DNA of 64,000 nucleotides from the NCBI GenBank assembly GCA_037176885.1, contig JAWWNJ010000030.1, positions 868,001-932,000 of the forward strand. The letters are read 5' to 3'. The notes beneath the pieces were generated by a model. The model saw only the letters and a list, made by a program, of their open reading frames with translations. It ran no database searches and was not told the DNA's origin. The position numbers and the translations under genes were made by a program. Source of the DNA: Favolaschia claudopus (Eukaryota > Basidiomycota > Agaricomycetes > Agaricales > Mycenaceae). Shown piece after piece: positions 10,671 to 20,833 of the stretch (its first letter is position 1; every line of letters begins with the position of its first letter).

Positions 10671-11904
10671 CATAGCTTCATACTACGCACCGAGCACGTC
10701 TGGGATGGATTTCTGATTCTCTCGCTTTTGGAGGATCATCAGCACCGGGGCGAAGTTCTGTGTGTTCCGGACACGGGTGAGCAAAATGTCCGTTTCAAAG
10801 AAGCGCGGAATGCAAGTATACGACGGTTCGGTCAGCCTGAATGGGCGCATTGCTGCGTCAAATGTATGCGGGTCTGGGACGAGAAAGATGGAAAGAGTAA
10901 GCGGCCCATGCATAATTTGATTTCTGCTCAATTCTCGCACAGAAAAAGGCCGTGTCGTTGTGATAGACGGAATCACCATTGGTCACCCTTGCTGCGGAAT
11001 TTACAACTGCCCCGAACCGCTCATCAGCAATCGGCACCGGTTCTGCCATGGACACAACCACCATCACAAGATATGCGCCGTAGACGGTTGTCTGGAGGCT
11101 AATGAGGATGGATACATGACCTGCGCAGAGCCCGACGACCGCCTCCTCGAAACCAATCACAAGAAACGCGACAAAGCCTTTTTCCAACTTCGAGGACGGC
11201 TTCAGCGTTCCAACGTTGCACACCCCAACGATGCGTTTGAGGCGCAAGTGACAGCGGAGGAGGTGGAGGAGATGGAAGTCCCTTGCGAGGCAACCAAGAA
11301 TCCCGAAGGGAATCCCAAGATTTGGGCGCTATTCGGACGGCGTCGCACTCACAATGAGCAGATTATGGTTCGCCCGTGCGGGATTATTGTTGCACGCGCC
11401 ACGTTCTACGGTGCTGAGAGCATTTCTCAAACCGTCGTGAAACTTCCTGCTGTTCTTTTACTGCCTTATGCTCACGGATTTCAGGATATGCTTCGAAAGG
11501 TATTGCCTGTTGACGGCTCCATGCCTGAAATCGTCATTTACGACAACAACTGCACGGTTTACAAGTATCTTGTCTCTAACAACATCGAACTCTACAAGAC
11601 AGTGGGATTCCCGGTCGATGTCTTTCACTGGACAAGCAGGCATACGAAGCAAGGCGAAGAGTGCTCATATCATTGCAACCCCACCCAATTTCGGGAACTG
11701 CTGGGAGAAGATGGTAAGGCTTGGTTTTTTAATTCCTCCGTCGCAGAGCAGACCAATGTGTGGTTGGGGGGCTATCATGCCATTCTTCGAGAGATGGGCG
11801 CGGACAAGTTTGACTATTTTTTGGATGAGATGATCATGCGCAAGAATCGGCTCACGAAGGCGAAGCTCGAGGCCGACCATTTTTGTGAGGTCGGAAATTC
11901 CTAA
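10671..11904 (+). pseudogene. KDZ transposase, C-terminal two thirds, with CxC-type cysteine cluster
   Basis: Exon 1 (10671-10896) and exon 2 (10943-11904) join in frame across a 46-nt GTAAGC..CAG intron. After a leading WDGFLILSLLEDHQHRGE stretch comes a cysteine cluster typical of KDZ-associated CxC5/CxC6 modules (CVKC, then GHPCCGIYNC, HRFCHGH, CAVDGC, TCAEPDDR). The catalytic region includes FGRRRTHNEQIMVRPCGI, IVIYDNNCT, a Cys/His patch with HTKQGEECSYHCNP, and SSVAEQTNVWLGGYHAI. The product would cut and join element ends in the nucleus. The N-terminal part is absent upstream of about 10665, so this copy is truncated, but exon 2 has no stop before its natural-looking end. Confidence 0.85.
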
Positions 11905-12537
11905 CAAAACATCATGAATTTCGGTCATGAAGGAGCTGGCCTATTTACCTGATTTGAAGTACGAGAACACTCAGGCATTGTAAATTTGTACAAACCGTTT
12001 TGAATTTCAGAGGCTACATCTTATGGTACAGTTCAATGTAATCGGGAGATAGAATATAAACAAAGATACATTAACGACGTTTCTTTTCGCTCACCGCCGC
12101 CCATCCCGTTGACTTCGCCCTCCAGGTTGTCCACAATCCGGCACCCGTACGAGGAAGCTGTTCCTTAATGAGTGTTAACAGGCCTATAACCAAATTGTGG
12201 TGGACAGAATATAAGCCCCGCGACTACTGTAGCGGGTAGACAAGTCAATTGCGACGGCTGTGCTAAAGGTCTACACGGCTTAGCGGAGCAGCGAGAGCAA
12301 AAGCCGAAGAGCATTGCCGACGGCGGAAATTTCGGCCTTTTTGATCCCTTTGAATCTCGAGCTCCTGGATGGTTTTTCGAGATTCTTGAAGTGCGGGAAT
12401 TCGTTGTTAGGCTTGAATACACAATCTTCCGCTCTTAAACCCGCTTAAACGGCCCGGTGGAAGGCCCAGGCGGCCAATATGACCATCAAATTTGAGTGAT
12501 TTCAACGGCCTTTGACCAACCGCTGCCTCAACTTCCT
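11905..12537. other. KDZ-element interior without recognised gene
   Basis: No supported coding region. A minus-strand open frame (12422-12165) has no recognisable motif. The stretch lies between the transposase and the hAT-like insertion. Confidence 0.4.
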
Positions 12538-12680
12538 TAGTCTCGGATACCCAGACCTTCCTGCGTAATCCTTGTTGGCGTAGTTCACGCAGGGCCGGAG
12601 CTCTTTCCTAATCTGTAATTCCAATGACAGTTTTGACGTTTGATTGATTTTCGTGGTGATGGATGTGGGGACTTAGGAAG

Positions 12681-12850
12681 TACAGTCGAAGCTGTCATAA
12701 CCCATAGGCCTCGGTTAGGTCCACAAGGTATGGCATATGGCAGATTTATGGGTTATCCCAGCCAAAAGTCAGTCAAAATTCCCGAAAAATGTATGGGTTA
12801 AGGCAGATTACGGGTTACGAGAGCTATGGGTTATGACAGCTTCGACTGTA
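12681..12850. mobile_element. Pogo/Tc1-like MITE, copy A (TA target)
   Basis: A 170-bp unit including TA on both sides. The terminal inverted repeats start CAGTCGAAGCTGTCATAACC and are perfect over about 26 bp. The ATGGGTTA motif recurs internally. A near-identical 170-bp copy is at 48954-49123. No coding capacity. Confidence 0.9.
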
Positions 12851-12977
12851 CGCCCTTGTTCCGATCACCCTCAAAATCAATCAAACGCCAAAACCTGTCA
12901 TTGAAATTACAGATTAGGAAGTAGCTCCGATATATCTAATCTCGCCCTCTCGGACTGCGGAGGAACGTCTGGGTATC

Positions 12978-13437
12978 TAGTGTGGCTGGCAGAATGGCAG
13001 AGCTCTGCCCATCAATTTTGCCAACCTGGCAATTGCCGGCAGTAGCTCGAGGAGCTTGGGCAGAACCTGGCAAAACCCCTCGGCTAATGCCTTCCGTGAA
13101 TGCCGGAGAGCCCTGGTTGATGTTCCGGGAGGGCCTTAGGGCCGATGCGAGTTGATTCCTGCACTCAACAAAAGCTGAAATAATTCTGAAAGGTTAGCCG
13201 AGTAGGCGAGCTCGCCGAATGTCACGTGAGAGAAAGCGTCTCCACCAAATCGACCACTGGTTGCAATATGGTACCAGATGTAGAGTGGTATACAGTCTGG
13301 AATATCTTCACTGAGTCCACACACTGCATCTTTAGTGTTATTTTGCACCAAAATTGGCTGCACTTGCGCTCCGGTGATAATTTCCTTATTAGGTTCTGCC
13401 AATTCTGCCGAAATCCGGCAATTGCCGTTCTACACTA
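12978..13437. mobile_element. hAT-like MITE nested in the foldback element (8-bp TSD TGGGTATC)
   Basis: The ends are TAGTGTGGCTGGCAG and, inverted, CGTTCTACACTA. The exact TSD TGGGTATC is at 12970-12977 and 13438-13445. It splits the right terminal inverted repeat of its host element, so it is younger than the host. A CTGCCA-type motif and its complement recur near both ends. Confidence 0.9.
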
Positions 13438-13479
13438 TGGGTATCCGAGACTAAACTTCCTCACAACAAACTCGAAAAC

Positions 13480-13575
13480 AGTCTCAAGGCGCCATCACCT
13501 CGACTACCATAAATGGCAACAGTTTAAGGCCAAGGTCACCTCACCTCCGAGGGCCTCCACCTCGCGGCAGCACTA
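13480..13575. repeat. Partial copy of the right half of the hAT-like MITE at 18757-19226
   Basis: Nearly identical to 19135-19226, from GTCTCAAGGCGCCATCACCT to the terminal GCGGCAGCACTA. The matching left half and a TSD are not seen. Confidence 0.7.
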
Positions 13576-13622
13576 CTTTGTGGGGTGTTGCCATACCACA
13601 TCAAGTGCCGCTGGTCTCTTGT

Positions 13623-13800
13623 AGGACCCCCGGCAACCAACTATGATGCCTGCCCGCGAAAAAAAAAAAAAAAATCGGATAAAACAAGCGCCTCCCCGGA
13701 TTCGGATAAAAAATCGGCTCTAGGACAGCTAGGGCTGGCCGAAAATTCGGATAAAATGGCGGGGTCGGCAGCTAGGTCTGGTTCAGGTTCGGATAAAATT
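13623..13800. mobile_element. Left-end fragment of an AGGACCCC-type hAT-like element
   Basis: It starts AGGACCCCCGGCAACC and then carries several TTCGGATAAAA motifs, as in the complete element at 26447-27145. The right end is missing. Confidence 0.65.
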
Positions 13801-13921
13801 TAGAGTTGGCCGCAGCTGCCGTGGACGGATTGTACGAGCTTTGGTATAAATATGAACATGTATTACATCGACTCTGCCGGCGTTTGGCTGGCGTCTAAAA
13901 GCTTGAAGGACAGGTTGAATA

Positions 13922-14107
13922 ATGCAAGTCTTTTGTTTGCGTTTTTCCAAGTCCCGCTCCGCATCACTTCTACGACGATTTTCTCGAAGCTCGCGCATCA
14001 TGGCAGGCCTCGTTGAGGTCCTCGACTCAGATGACGAAGACCAGCTGCCGCCTTTCGATGCCCGCGAGTGGATCGGGAACAATCTCAAAACCGGACGTCC
14101 GTCCTAG
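13922..14107 (+). other. Short acidic open frame next to the KDZ right end
   Basis: The frame contains EVLDSDDEDQLPPFDAREW and stops inside the inverted end of the KDZ element. It could be a last exon of an element gene or chance. No homologue is recognised. Confidence 0.2.
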
Positions 14108-14275
14108 ACAGAATACACGATTAGCTCAGCGTCGTGTTAGTTAACAACAACAGCTCTATTATGCACCTAGACAGAATACACGATTAGCTAGGGAATACTG
14201 TAAGTAATGTATTCCTGGGTACAGAATAATAGAGGCCTCACCTCAGCGTCGTGTCTATAATAAAAGACACGAGGG

Positions 14276-14820
14276 CACGCAATCCAGCAAGAAAAAAACC
14301 CGCGGGGTTTGGGGCGGAGCCCCGACCCGCGAGCCGGCCCTGCCGAAGGCGGGGTGCTTAAGCTTGTCCTATACATGAAAACACAAGGTGACGTTAGTAA
14401 CGTGACTTTTGACAGAAAGTAACGTGCTTTTTGACAGAAAATCACGGGTCCCCGGCGCCGCGCGCCGGCGAGTGCAGCGAGCGGCAGTGCGGCGCCGCGG
14501 GCACGGAATCCAGCAAAAAAATTAAACCGGGGTTTGGGGCGGAGCCCCGACAAGCTGTGCACCAGCCGTAGGGAGGGACGCGAGCGCAGCGAGCCGGCCC
14601 TGCCGAAGGCGGGGTGCTTAAGCTTGTCTATAATAAAAGACACTACGGGACCGCAGGTCCCGTGATAATTCACGTGAAAAAGCAGGTGACTTTTCACACG
14701 CTTTCCCCGGCGCCGCGCGCCGGCGAGTGCAGCGAGCGGCAGTGCGGCGCCGCGGGCACGGAATCCAGCAAAAAAAAAACACGCGGGGTTTGGGGCGGAG
14801 CCCCGACAAGCTGTGCACAA
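14276..14820 (+). repeat. GC-rich tandem units with GGGGCGGAGCCCC hairpins
   Basis: A unit of about 252 bp occurs at 14452-14562 and again at 14704-14818, with a partial at 14276-14325. Each contains CCCCGGCGCCGCGCGCCGG, a CGGCGCCGCGGGCACGG block, an A-run, and the palindrome GGGGCGGAGCCCC. A second block (GAGCCGGCCCTGCCGAAGGC) is shared by 14330-14368 and 14599-14636. Composition differs sharply from both flanks. Confidence 0.75.
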
Positions 14821-14999
14821 GTTACTGAATTACATACTACATAGTACACTGCGGCCCCCCGCCGATCTATTCTAAGTACTCATGCAACTGCTGAAAAGGC
14901 TCAAGAAATTGAAATTCAGTAAGAATATCCTGTATATTGAATCTGGCTGCCACGTGCACTTGTGCAATATAGCAGGTCAGGATTGTCAGGATGTGCCTC

Positions 15000-15420
15000 T
15001 CTAGCAACTGGTCTGCTTTGAGCTTGAGCATTGGGTTGAGCATTTCCCTGTTTTTGTACTATATTAGTATATTTTGTGCTGGCTGTACAGGATTCTGCTG
15101 CACCGGAGGTGGCTCTGGACCTTGAGGTCTACATGTTGGTGATGGAGGTGAACTTTGCATATCCTGGTCTTCATTCTGTCCTGCTAAAATACCAGCATTC
15201 CCAGCTATTCCCAGTGTTCTGCATCTCAGCAATTCGGCCGCTATGCGAGGTGTACTAAGCTGAAGTTGCTCGCCATTCCAGTTAACTGAACAAAATTTGG
15301 TTGCTGTAAAGGCAATCTCCGGTGTACTGGGCTATCCAGAATGCGATTGACACGCTCTTGCTCCTGAGCTGCATTTTGTATGCGCTGTGGAGTATTTGGA
15401 GGCCTAGACCTATTTAATTT
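15000..15420 (-). pseudogene. Decayed coding region, Gln/Pro-rich, unrecognised
   Basis: The minus strand reads NAAQEQERVNRILDSPVHRR, then after a frame change TPRIAAELL, GIAGNAGILAGQNEDQDM and a proline/glutamine-rich tail before a stop. The two halves are in different frames, so a frameshift near 15265 is likely. It looks like remains of an element-encoded protein; the family was not recognised. Confidence 0.4.
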
Positions 15421-16741
15421 AATTTTGCTTGATAGAAAGCATTGACCGATTGATCTGGCTCATACATGCAGTAACAGAAGATAATGTGGAGGATGAAGCT
15501 GAAGTTGAGTGCTTATGCTAAGCGCTAACCAAGAAAAAAAAATCAGCTGCAAGTAGCAAATGGCTAGATTTGCTAGAAGTGTAAGAAATACCAAAATACA
15601 TGTCATAGAGGAGAGAAAGAAAAGAGGGAGCACATCCATTGAGCAACTACACATACTATATAGGTAGGACATATCTATCCATGAGGTTGAAGCAAGGTTG
15701 AAGCGGCAAAGAGGTTCAATTTTGTTTCGGCGCGCGTTCCGAAGTCACGTGACATTTGACAGTTGCATGACCGCGACTGCCGGCCGTTCCCGAAGTCCGA
15801 GGCACGGCTAATGGTGTTTGTGGTGATGGCATACACCCTATATGGTGTATGCCGTCCGAAATTCAAAAGGGTGTATGCTTTTGATCGCGTCCCAAAAAGG
15901 TGTATGCCTTGATGACATCACAAGAGACACCAAAATGGGCAATCCGGCGAATGCCGAGACCCCTGATTTACTTTTCCGTTCGTTCTTGACTGAATTCTGC
16001 GTCTGAACGCAGTGTAAAAAAATGCAGTGGCTTGTATTGAAGATGGGGGGAATGCTCTGCAGCAGTGTGGGCCGTGTCTCAATTTATCCTGTGGTTCTGA
16101 ACATTTAACTGATATTCAACACTCTGCGGATACTCCTGGCAACAATTTTGAGTACTGGATACCTGAGATTATCGATGAATGTGGTGGTTGGCGAGAGAAT
16201 ATTTTTCCTCCCCTAATTTCCTTCCTGCTGTAGTGACAAAACTGCCATCATTTTGGAGTTTACTCGCTCCTTCCATTTTCAACCTGGTAGTTGAACTCAA
16301 GTTGAACTATGTCAAGAGGAGTCAGGACAGAATCATTGTGTAGCTCAATAACAGGAACTCTCTATTCTCTCAGACAAAATTAAGAGACACTTGGGCGGCA
16401 GGGCCCTGTTTTTGATTGAGAATTCCAGCAAAATTTTCTCGTCTGGTGGAGGGCCCTGTCAAGCTCAAGACTGGAGCTCCAGTACAGTTGCTAGTGTTTG
16501 CAGCCATGAACTGAGCATTTCTTAGCAAGAAAAAAACGCAAACCGCACTTGATGCTGGAATTTACGCGGGGCACTGCCGGGCCGGCCTTCCCGAGAGTTG
16601 CCGCGCAGCGAAGAAAAAATTGAGTTCTACAAGGCTAAATAGGCATGAAATCCTTCGAAATTCTCCCTTTTTCCTCCTTCCTTCTTTCCTTTTTCGGCGA
16701 TTTTTTCTTCTCCTTCTGGCCGCCCACAAACATGATTACCG

Positions 16742-16848
16742 AGCCGGAGTCAGGACTCCAGGACATGCTTACAAAGCATTTGGACGGAGATTTGTAAGCA
16801 TCTGCATTCCAGAGCCCTATACCGATGAATGGGGAAGCAAGTATATGC
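16742..16848 (+). repeat. Dispersed repeat, inverted partner of 1835-1922
   Basis: See 1835-1922. This copy also carries the TGCTTACAAA/TTTGTAAGCA palindrome. Confidence 0.6.
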
Positions 16849-16869
16849 TAAACCACACATTATACCCCT

Positions 16870-17130
16870 GTTTTTTTTTTAAAGTGCAAACTGACCGCCA
16901 TAGAAACACTGAGAAAAAAAAAAGTGGTCTCAATTTCTTATGGGTCATATACAAGAGACCAAGGGACATTTTGCCCAGTCTGCCCAATAGGAACCCTTCA
17001 TTGAGCCTCTATTCAAGACTTGTATTGGGCAAAATTACCAATCTGGACCTTGGCATCGTGCTATGAGCCATCGACGTCGAGCGTCACAATGTCACAGTGT
17101 GACGCTGATGTAAGGGTGCGGGGATCCCGC
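16870..17130 (+). repeat. Dispersed repeat shared with 58437-58680 (inverted)
   Basis: Both copies contain GCCCAATAGGAACCCTTCAT, a CAAGACTTGTATTGGGC-type match, the GTCGAG/GTCACAGTGTGA region and a GGTGCGGGGATCC end. In the second copy these lie inside a TIR-bounded unit (58417-59014), so this one is probably a truncated relative. Confidence 0.6.
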
Positions 17131-17519
17131 GTCTCAGATTTTCGCGCGGTGACTGAGCGATTTATACGCCACAGTCATTCTGTGCTCATCCGGGGGTTTA
17201 TTCTTGAGTTTCAGGAGCCAGAATGGTCTGTGTTGTTCTTATTTGTTCGTGACGTCACTCACTGTCATGAATAACCTTTTTTGGTAACTCGGATTGACGA
17301 CGGATTTCAAACTCAGATCGACCGGTCTGTCTATCGACAGGCTTGCCTCCAAGACGGTCACCGGTCTAGCAGCACACATAAGTATGCTGCGGCCGCTCAC
17401 AGCCTCTTGTCTCCCCCCACCGTGACCTCCCTCCAAGTCGCCATCGTAGAGCGCCGCCGCCGCCGTCATTCTCGCCAACACACTCTGCTGTAACACGGAC
17501 TCTCACGACGACCACGCCT

Positions 17520-17866
17520 CCTTCCCTACGTCACCGCCCTGTAGGCTCAATCGGAGTCAATCCACTCCGTCGTATCGAGCTCGATCTCTCTGCAGTGCGC
17601 AAGACTCTCAAAGGAGCAAGGGGTGGCGAAGGATGACCCGGGATGAAGTGGTTGGGCAGGCTATCATTGTGAGTGATTCTGCGAGAGTGCATTAATGCGC
17701 TCTTTCCCTGTAATTTAGCTCTTTGATGACGACAGAGCATTCAATGATCTGTCTAACTCGGTGAGTTGCTTCCCTTCTCTACCTCTTTTTCATTCTCCGT
17801 AGTGTGTTTCCGAGACACGCAAGCTGTTTCAGTACGGTGGATCGCGACGGTGGCGAGATTTTGAAG
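17520..17866 (+). pseudogene. Three-exon coding remnant, unrecognised
   Basis: Exons ending at 17668, spanning 17719-17760, and starting at 17803 are separated by good GT-AG introns of 50 and 42 nt. They join in frame to read MTRDEVVGQAII, LFDDDRAFNDLSNS, then CVSETRKLFQYGGSRRW up to a donor at 17867. Upstream (about 17535-17630) the peptide LDLSAVRKTLKGARGGEG lies one frame away, so a single-base loss near 17630 is likely. The in-frame join over two introns supports a real gene origin. No downstream continuation is visible. Confidence 0.45.
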
Positions 17867-18756
17867 GTCAGAGTATTATTATAGTAGTACTGCAACTGTA
17901 TTGTCCAGTACTTGAAATATATCCTGTTTTATACCTCTTCCATGGAGTTTCATAAGGAGTAAGGCGTTGGGATAGCTGGGTAGCGCTTCGGTAGTACTTT
18001 CGGACGAATCATTGCGAAGATCATGACAAAATGTCATGAAAAAACGTTAGGAACGGGCCCACAGTCGTTAGGAATTTCAGGACCCCGAATCGTAACGTTT
18101 CATCATGAAATCCGACGAAAGATCATGAAATTTAACACAAATGACGAGGAAATACCTAACCCAAGGTCCTGAACAACATCATGAATTTCAAAACCTTCCC
18201 TCTGCACAGTGTAGTGGATAGTGGTAAAGGTTCGTGCGATTCAGGTGCCTGATAGCTAGCTGACCGTCGCTTGGTTCACACAGCTTGACTTTGAGGGAAG
18301 GAAGAAAACATTGAACCGAACAGCATTTCGATCACCTTTCCTGTTGCAAGATTGCAGAAGCCAAATGAAACCACAGTGTGTCAGATGCTCAGAATGGAGA
18401 GAGGCTTTGTGTCTAAAACTCAATACTTATGGATTCAATATAAAGGATATTCTTACTGAGTTTCAATTTCTTGAGCCCGTGGGGAATACGAATATTTGCT
18501 ACGCATAGATTCCCGGCGACGGGATCAGTCACCCTTTTCAGCAGTTGCATGAGTACTTAGAATAGATCAGCGAGCGTACTTGCTCTGTACTATGTAAGTA
18601 GTATGTAATTCAGTAAATTGCATGTACGGACTGAAGCTATGTTAGCGGTAATTATTTACCACTCTTTACTTTACAGCATACTGTACTGTTTCGACCGTAG
18701 ATCCATTCGGTTGCGTCACTTCGACTCTTCATCAGTGAGCGGTTTATCCTTCGGCG

Positions 18757-19226
18757 TAGTGCTGCCGCAAGGCGAGGTCGAGGTACCTTGAGGTGATGGC
18801 CCATCAACCTTGAAGTCACCTTGAGATGACGTCAGCTCCATTCGGCTGTCGTGTCTTAGCGTCACTTAGCGTCACTTTGGAGCACTTGGGAAAAATTCCA
18901 CGCCAAAACTTTTGGTGAGAAATACTCTTAAGTGACGTCAAGTGCTCCGAAGTGACGCAACCGAATGGAGCCGTCACCTCAGCAGTCCACCTCGAAATTC
19001 ACTCTTTTCACTTCATTTTCATTCCCTGAGCCATGAAAAAAGTTCAACTAGCCTCCGGTGACCCACTCATGAGCAAGCATCGTGTTTCCCCGGTGCTAAC
19101 GATTGTTTTTGAGTATTGTTTCCGAAAAACGGTCTCAAGGCGCCATCACCTCGACTACCATAAATGGTAACAGTTTGAGGCCAAGGTCACCTCACCTCCG
19201 AGGGCCTCCACCTCGCGGCAGCACTA
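18757..19226. mobile_element. hAT-like MITE in the transposase-like gene (TSD CTTCGGCG)
   Basis: The ends are TAGTGCTGCCGC and GCGGCAGCACTA, with an exact 8-bp TSD at 18749-18756 and 19227-19234. An internal palindrome (about 18838-18972) has arms around CTCCATTCGG and CCGAATGGAG. A partial relative is at 13480-13575. Confidence 0.92.
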
Positions 19227-19306
19227 CTTCGGCGCCGTGCGATCAAGGTGCCGTCGAAGAACAGAGGCATTTTGTTTGTTGCAAAGGAGGATAGGGCCAT
19301 CCTGGC

Positions 19307-19743
19307 TAGTGTTGCCGGAAGCTGGAGCTAGCTCCGAGCTGAGTTCAACTCCAACTCGACCCCTTCCCAAAAGCGGCACCTCGAGGTGATGCCAGCTCGC
19401 CTCGACTCCACCCTCGTCACCCAAAGCGGACGACGTGACATTTCCGGCGGAGTAACTGAGTGACATCACACTCCCTACCCAGTTCCTGTATTGGCCGTTT
19501 CTTGGCCGTTTTCGACGTAAAAAAAGCAGTTTGAGCTTGAAGAGAGCTCAGGAGAACCTTCCACATAAAAATTTGGTCCATTCTCCCCTGAAATTTTGCC
19601 CTTCGGGTGGAAAGATGAACCCTGGGACAGTAGATTCCCATATCTGGTATCAGCTCTGAGCCAGCTCCGCTCAACTCGAGCTGACAGCGAGCTGATGGGC
19701 AATCAACTCGAGTTCAGCTCCAACTCAGCTCCCGGCAGCACTA
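19307..19743. mobile_element. hAT-like MITE in the transposase-like gene (TSD ATCCTGGC)
   Basis: The ends are TAGTGTTGCCGGAAGC and CCGGCAGCACTA, with an exact TSD at 19299-19306 and 19744-19751. GAGCTGAGTT/AACTCGAGTTCAGCTC motifs are repeated near both ends. No coding capacity. Confidence 0.92.
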
Positions 19744-19813
19744 ATCCTGGCCAAGATTCTTCCACTCGTTCATCATCTCGGTGTTTTCGCCCTTGAAGCT
19801 GTTCTGATCTTTG

Positions 19814-20833
19814 CAGTGTTGCAGTTAAGGGCTTAAGGGCTTAGCCTTAATAAGCCCTTAACCCTTGTTAAGGTAAGGTCTTAATATTGGGACAAAATTT
19901 GTGAAGGCCTTATTAACCCTTAACCGGAGTTTGCCGGCATCAATCTGAAGCGATACCATGAAGCCGAAAGGCTACTCTTGTGAACTTCCCATTGGGCCCA
20001 CCACCCTCCCAACCGCCTTGCCGTCATTGCCATACTGATTTCAGAACAATTCATCAGAATGACTTCGGCCGCGAGGTGGCAAAATCTGGGTGTGATATTT
20101 TTGCCAAGTACTGTACCATTTCATTCAATTCGTATGTCACGCGTCACAGGGCGGATTTTTTACCAATATTTTTGTACCTGTCACGGGTCACCGAGACCTT
20201 TTTCGAATGTCGAAAAACACTCACAAAATCTCTGAAAAATCGTCAAAAATTCGAGATTTTTTTCGCCCCCAGCCTGTTTTTTCCTCCTCCTGAACACCGT
20301 TTAATGGTCAGTGTGCAACCCAGTCTCGTTTAGTATAGCGGCTGGCTTGATTACATCGTTTTTGGCAGTGAAACCATTCAAAACCTTGCAAATTTTGCTC
20401 ACCCTGTGAATATTTCGGTTTCAAGCTGTTGTTTTTCATTCATACTTGCCTCAAATGCTCTAAAAATGCTTGGGGAGGTGAGTGCTGTAATTTGAACAAT
20501 TTACGAATTTTTTAGGGTGTCACGGCGCTCCAGGGTGGTTTGAGAAATCCAAAGTTCGAATATTTGGGTCACGCGTCACAGGCGGGGAGAATTGATCGAA
20601 ATGGTACAGTAACAAAGAGATGTAGGCCGCACAGTTATTTCCTTAGTTTATTTAGTGAGTTGCGTGCTTTCCAGGACTCTGAATGGCATTTTTTGGTGCC
20701 TCTCGGATCTTTCCATTTTTAGAAATAAGCCTTAATTTGGCCCTTAATTTGAGCACCCTTAATAACCCTTAATAAGCACCTAAGCCCTTAATTTTGGAGA
20801 GCACCCTTATTAAGACCCTTAACTGCAACACTG
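19814..20833. mobile_element. hAT-like element, 1.0 kb (TSD GATCTTTG)
   Basis: The perfect terminal inverted repeat is CAGTGTTGCAGTTAAGGG, and the exact TSD is at 19806-19813 and 20834-20841. TTAAGGGC/GCCCTTAA motifs are dense within 150 bp of both ends, which is typical of hAT transposase-binding regions. The interior has inverted stretches around CACGCGTCACAGG but no recognised gene. Confidence 0.92.

Larger units (their letters stand above)
12538..13453. mobile_element. hAT-like foldback element of the TAGTCTCGG family (8-bp TSD), carrying two insertions
   Basis: It begins TAGTCTCGGATACCCAGAC and ends with the inverse, TATCCGAGACTA. The flanking 8-bp direct repeat AACTTCCT is exact (12530-12537 and 13454-13461). 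Without its two nested insertions the element is about 280 bp and consists of two imperfect inverted arms of about 140 bp. The arms match the ends of the large element at 26294-30117. Confidence 0.9.
10424..14253 (+). mobile_element. KDZ (Kyakuja/Dileera/Zisupton-type) DNA transposon with structured inverted ends
   Basis: The two ends are inverted copies of each other over about 180 bp. Shared parts are the terminal CACGACGCTGAGG, the repeated block TAATCGTG..TTGTCTAGG, and the stretch CTAGGACGGACGTCCGGTT (near 10575 and, inverted, 14090). Each end holds subterminal direct repeats around GTTAACTA(G/A)CACGA. A KDZ transposase remnant lies inside on the plus strand. The right half has been enlarged by a hAT-like element (12538-13453) that itself carries two insertions. 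No clear TSD was found, so the exact outer limits may be off by some bases. Confidence 0.75.
14822..18616. mobile_element. 3.8-kb element defined by long inverted ends
   Basis: The left end (14822-14941) and the right end (about 18437-18616) are inverted copies, both starting TTACTGAATTACATACTAC. They share TCTATTCTAAGTACTCATGC and GAATATCC..TATATTGAATC; the right arm has an extra stretch of about 55 bp. The interior contains broken coding pieces. No TSD was found, and the left edge abuts the GC-rich tandem units. Confidence 0.6.

Noticed and set aside
14188..14820. 210-codon minus-strand open frame over the GC-rich units
   Set aside because: The frame is a by-product of the tandem repeats: the same peptide recurs with each unit.
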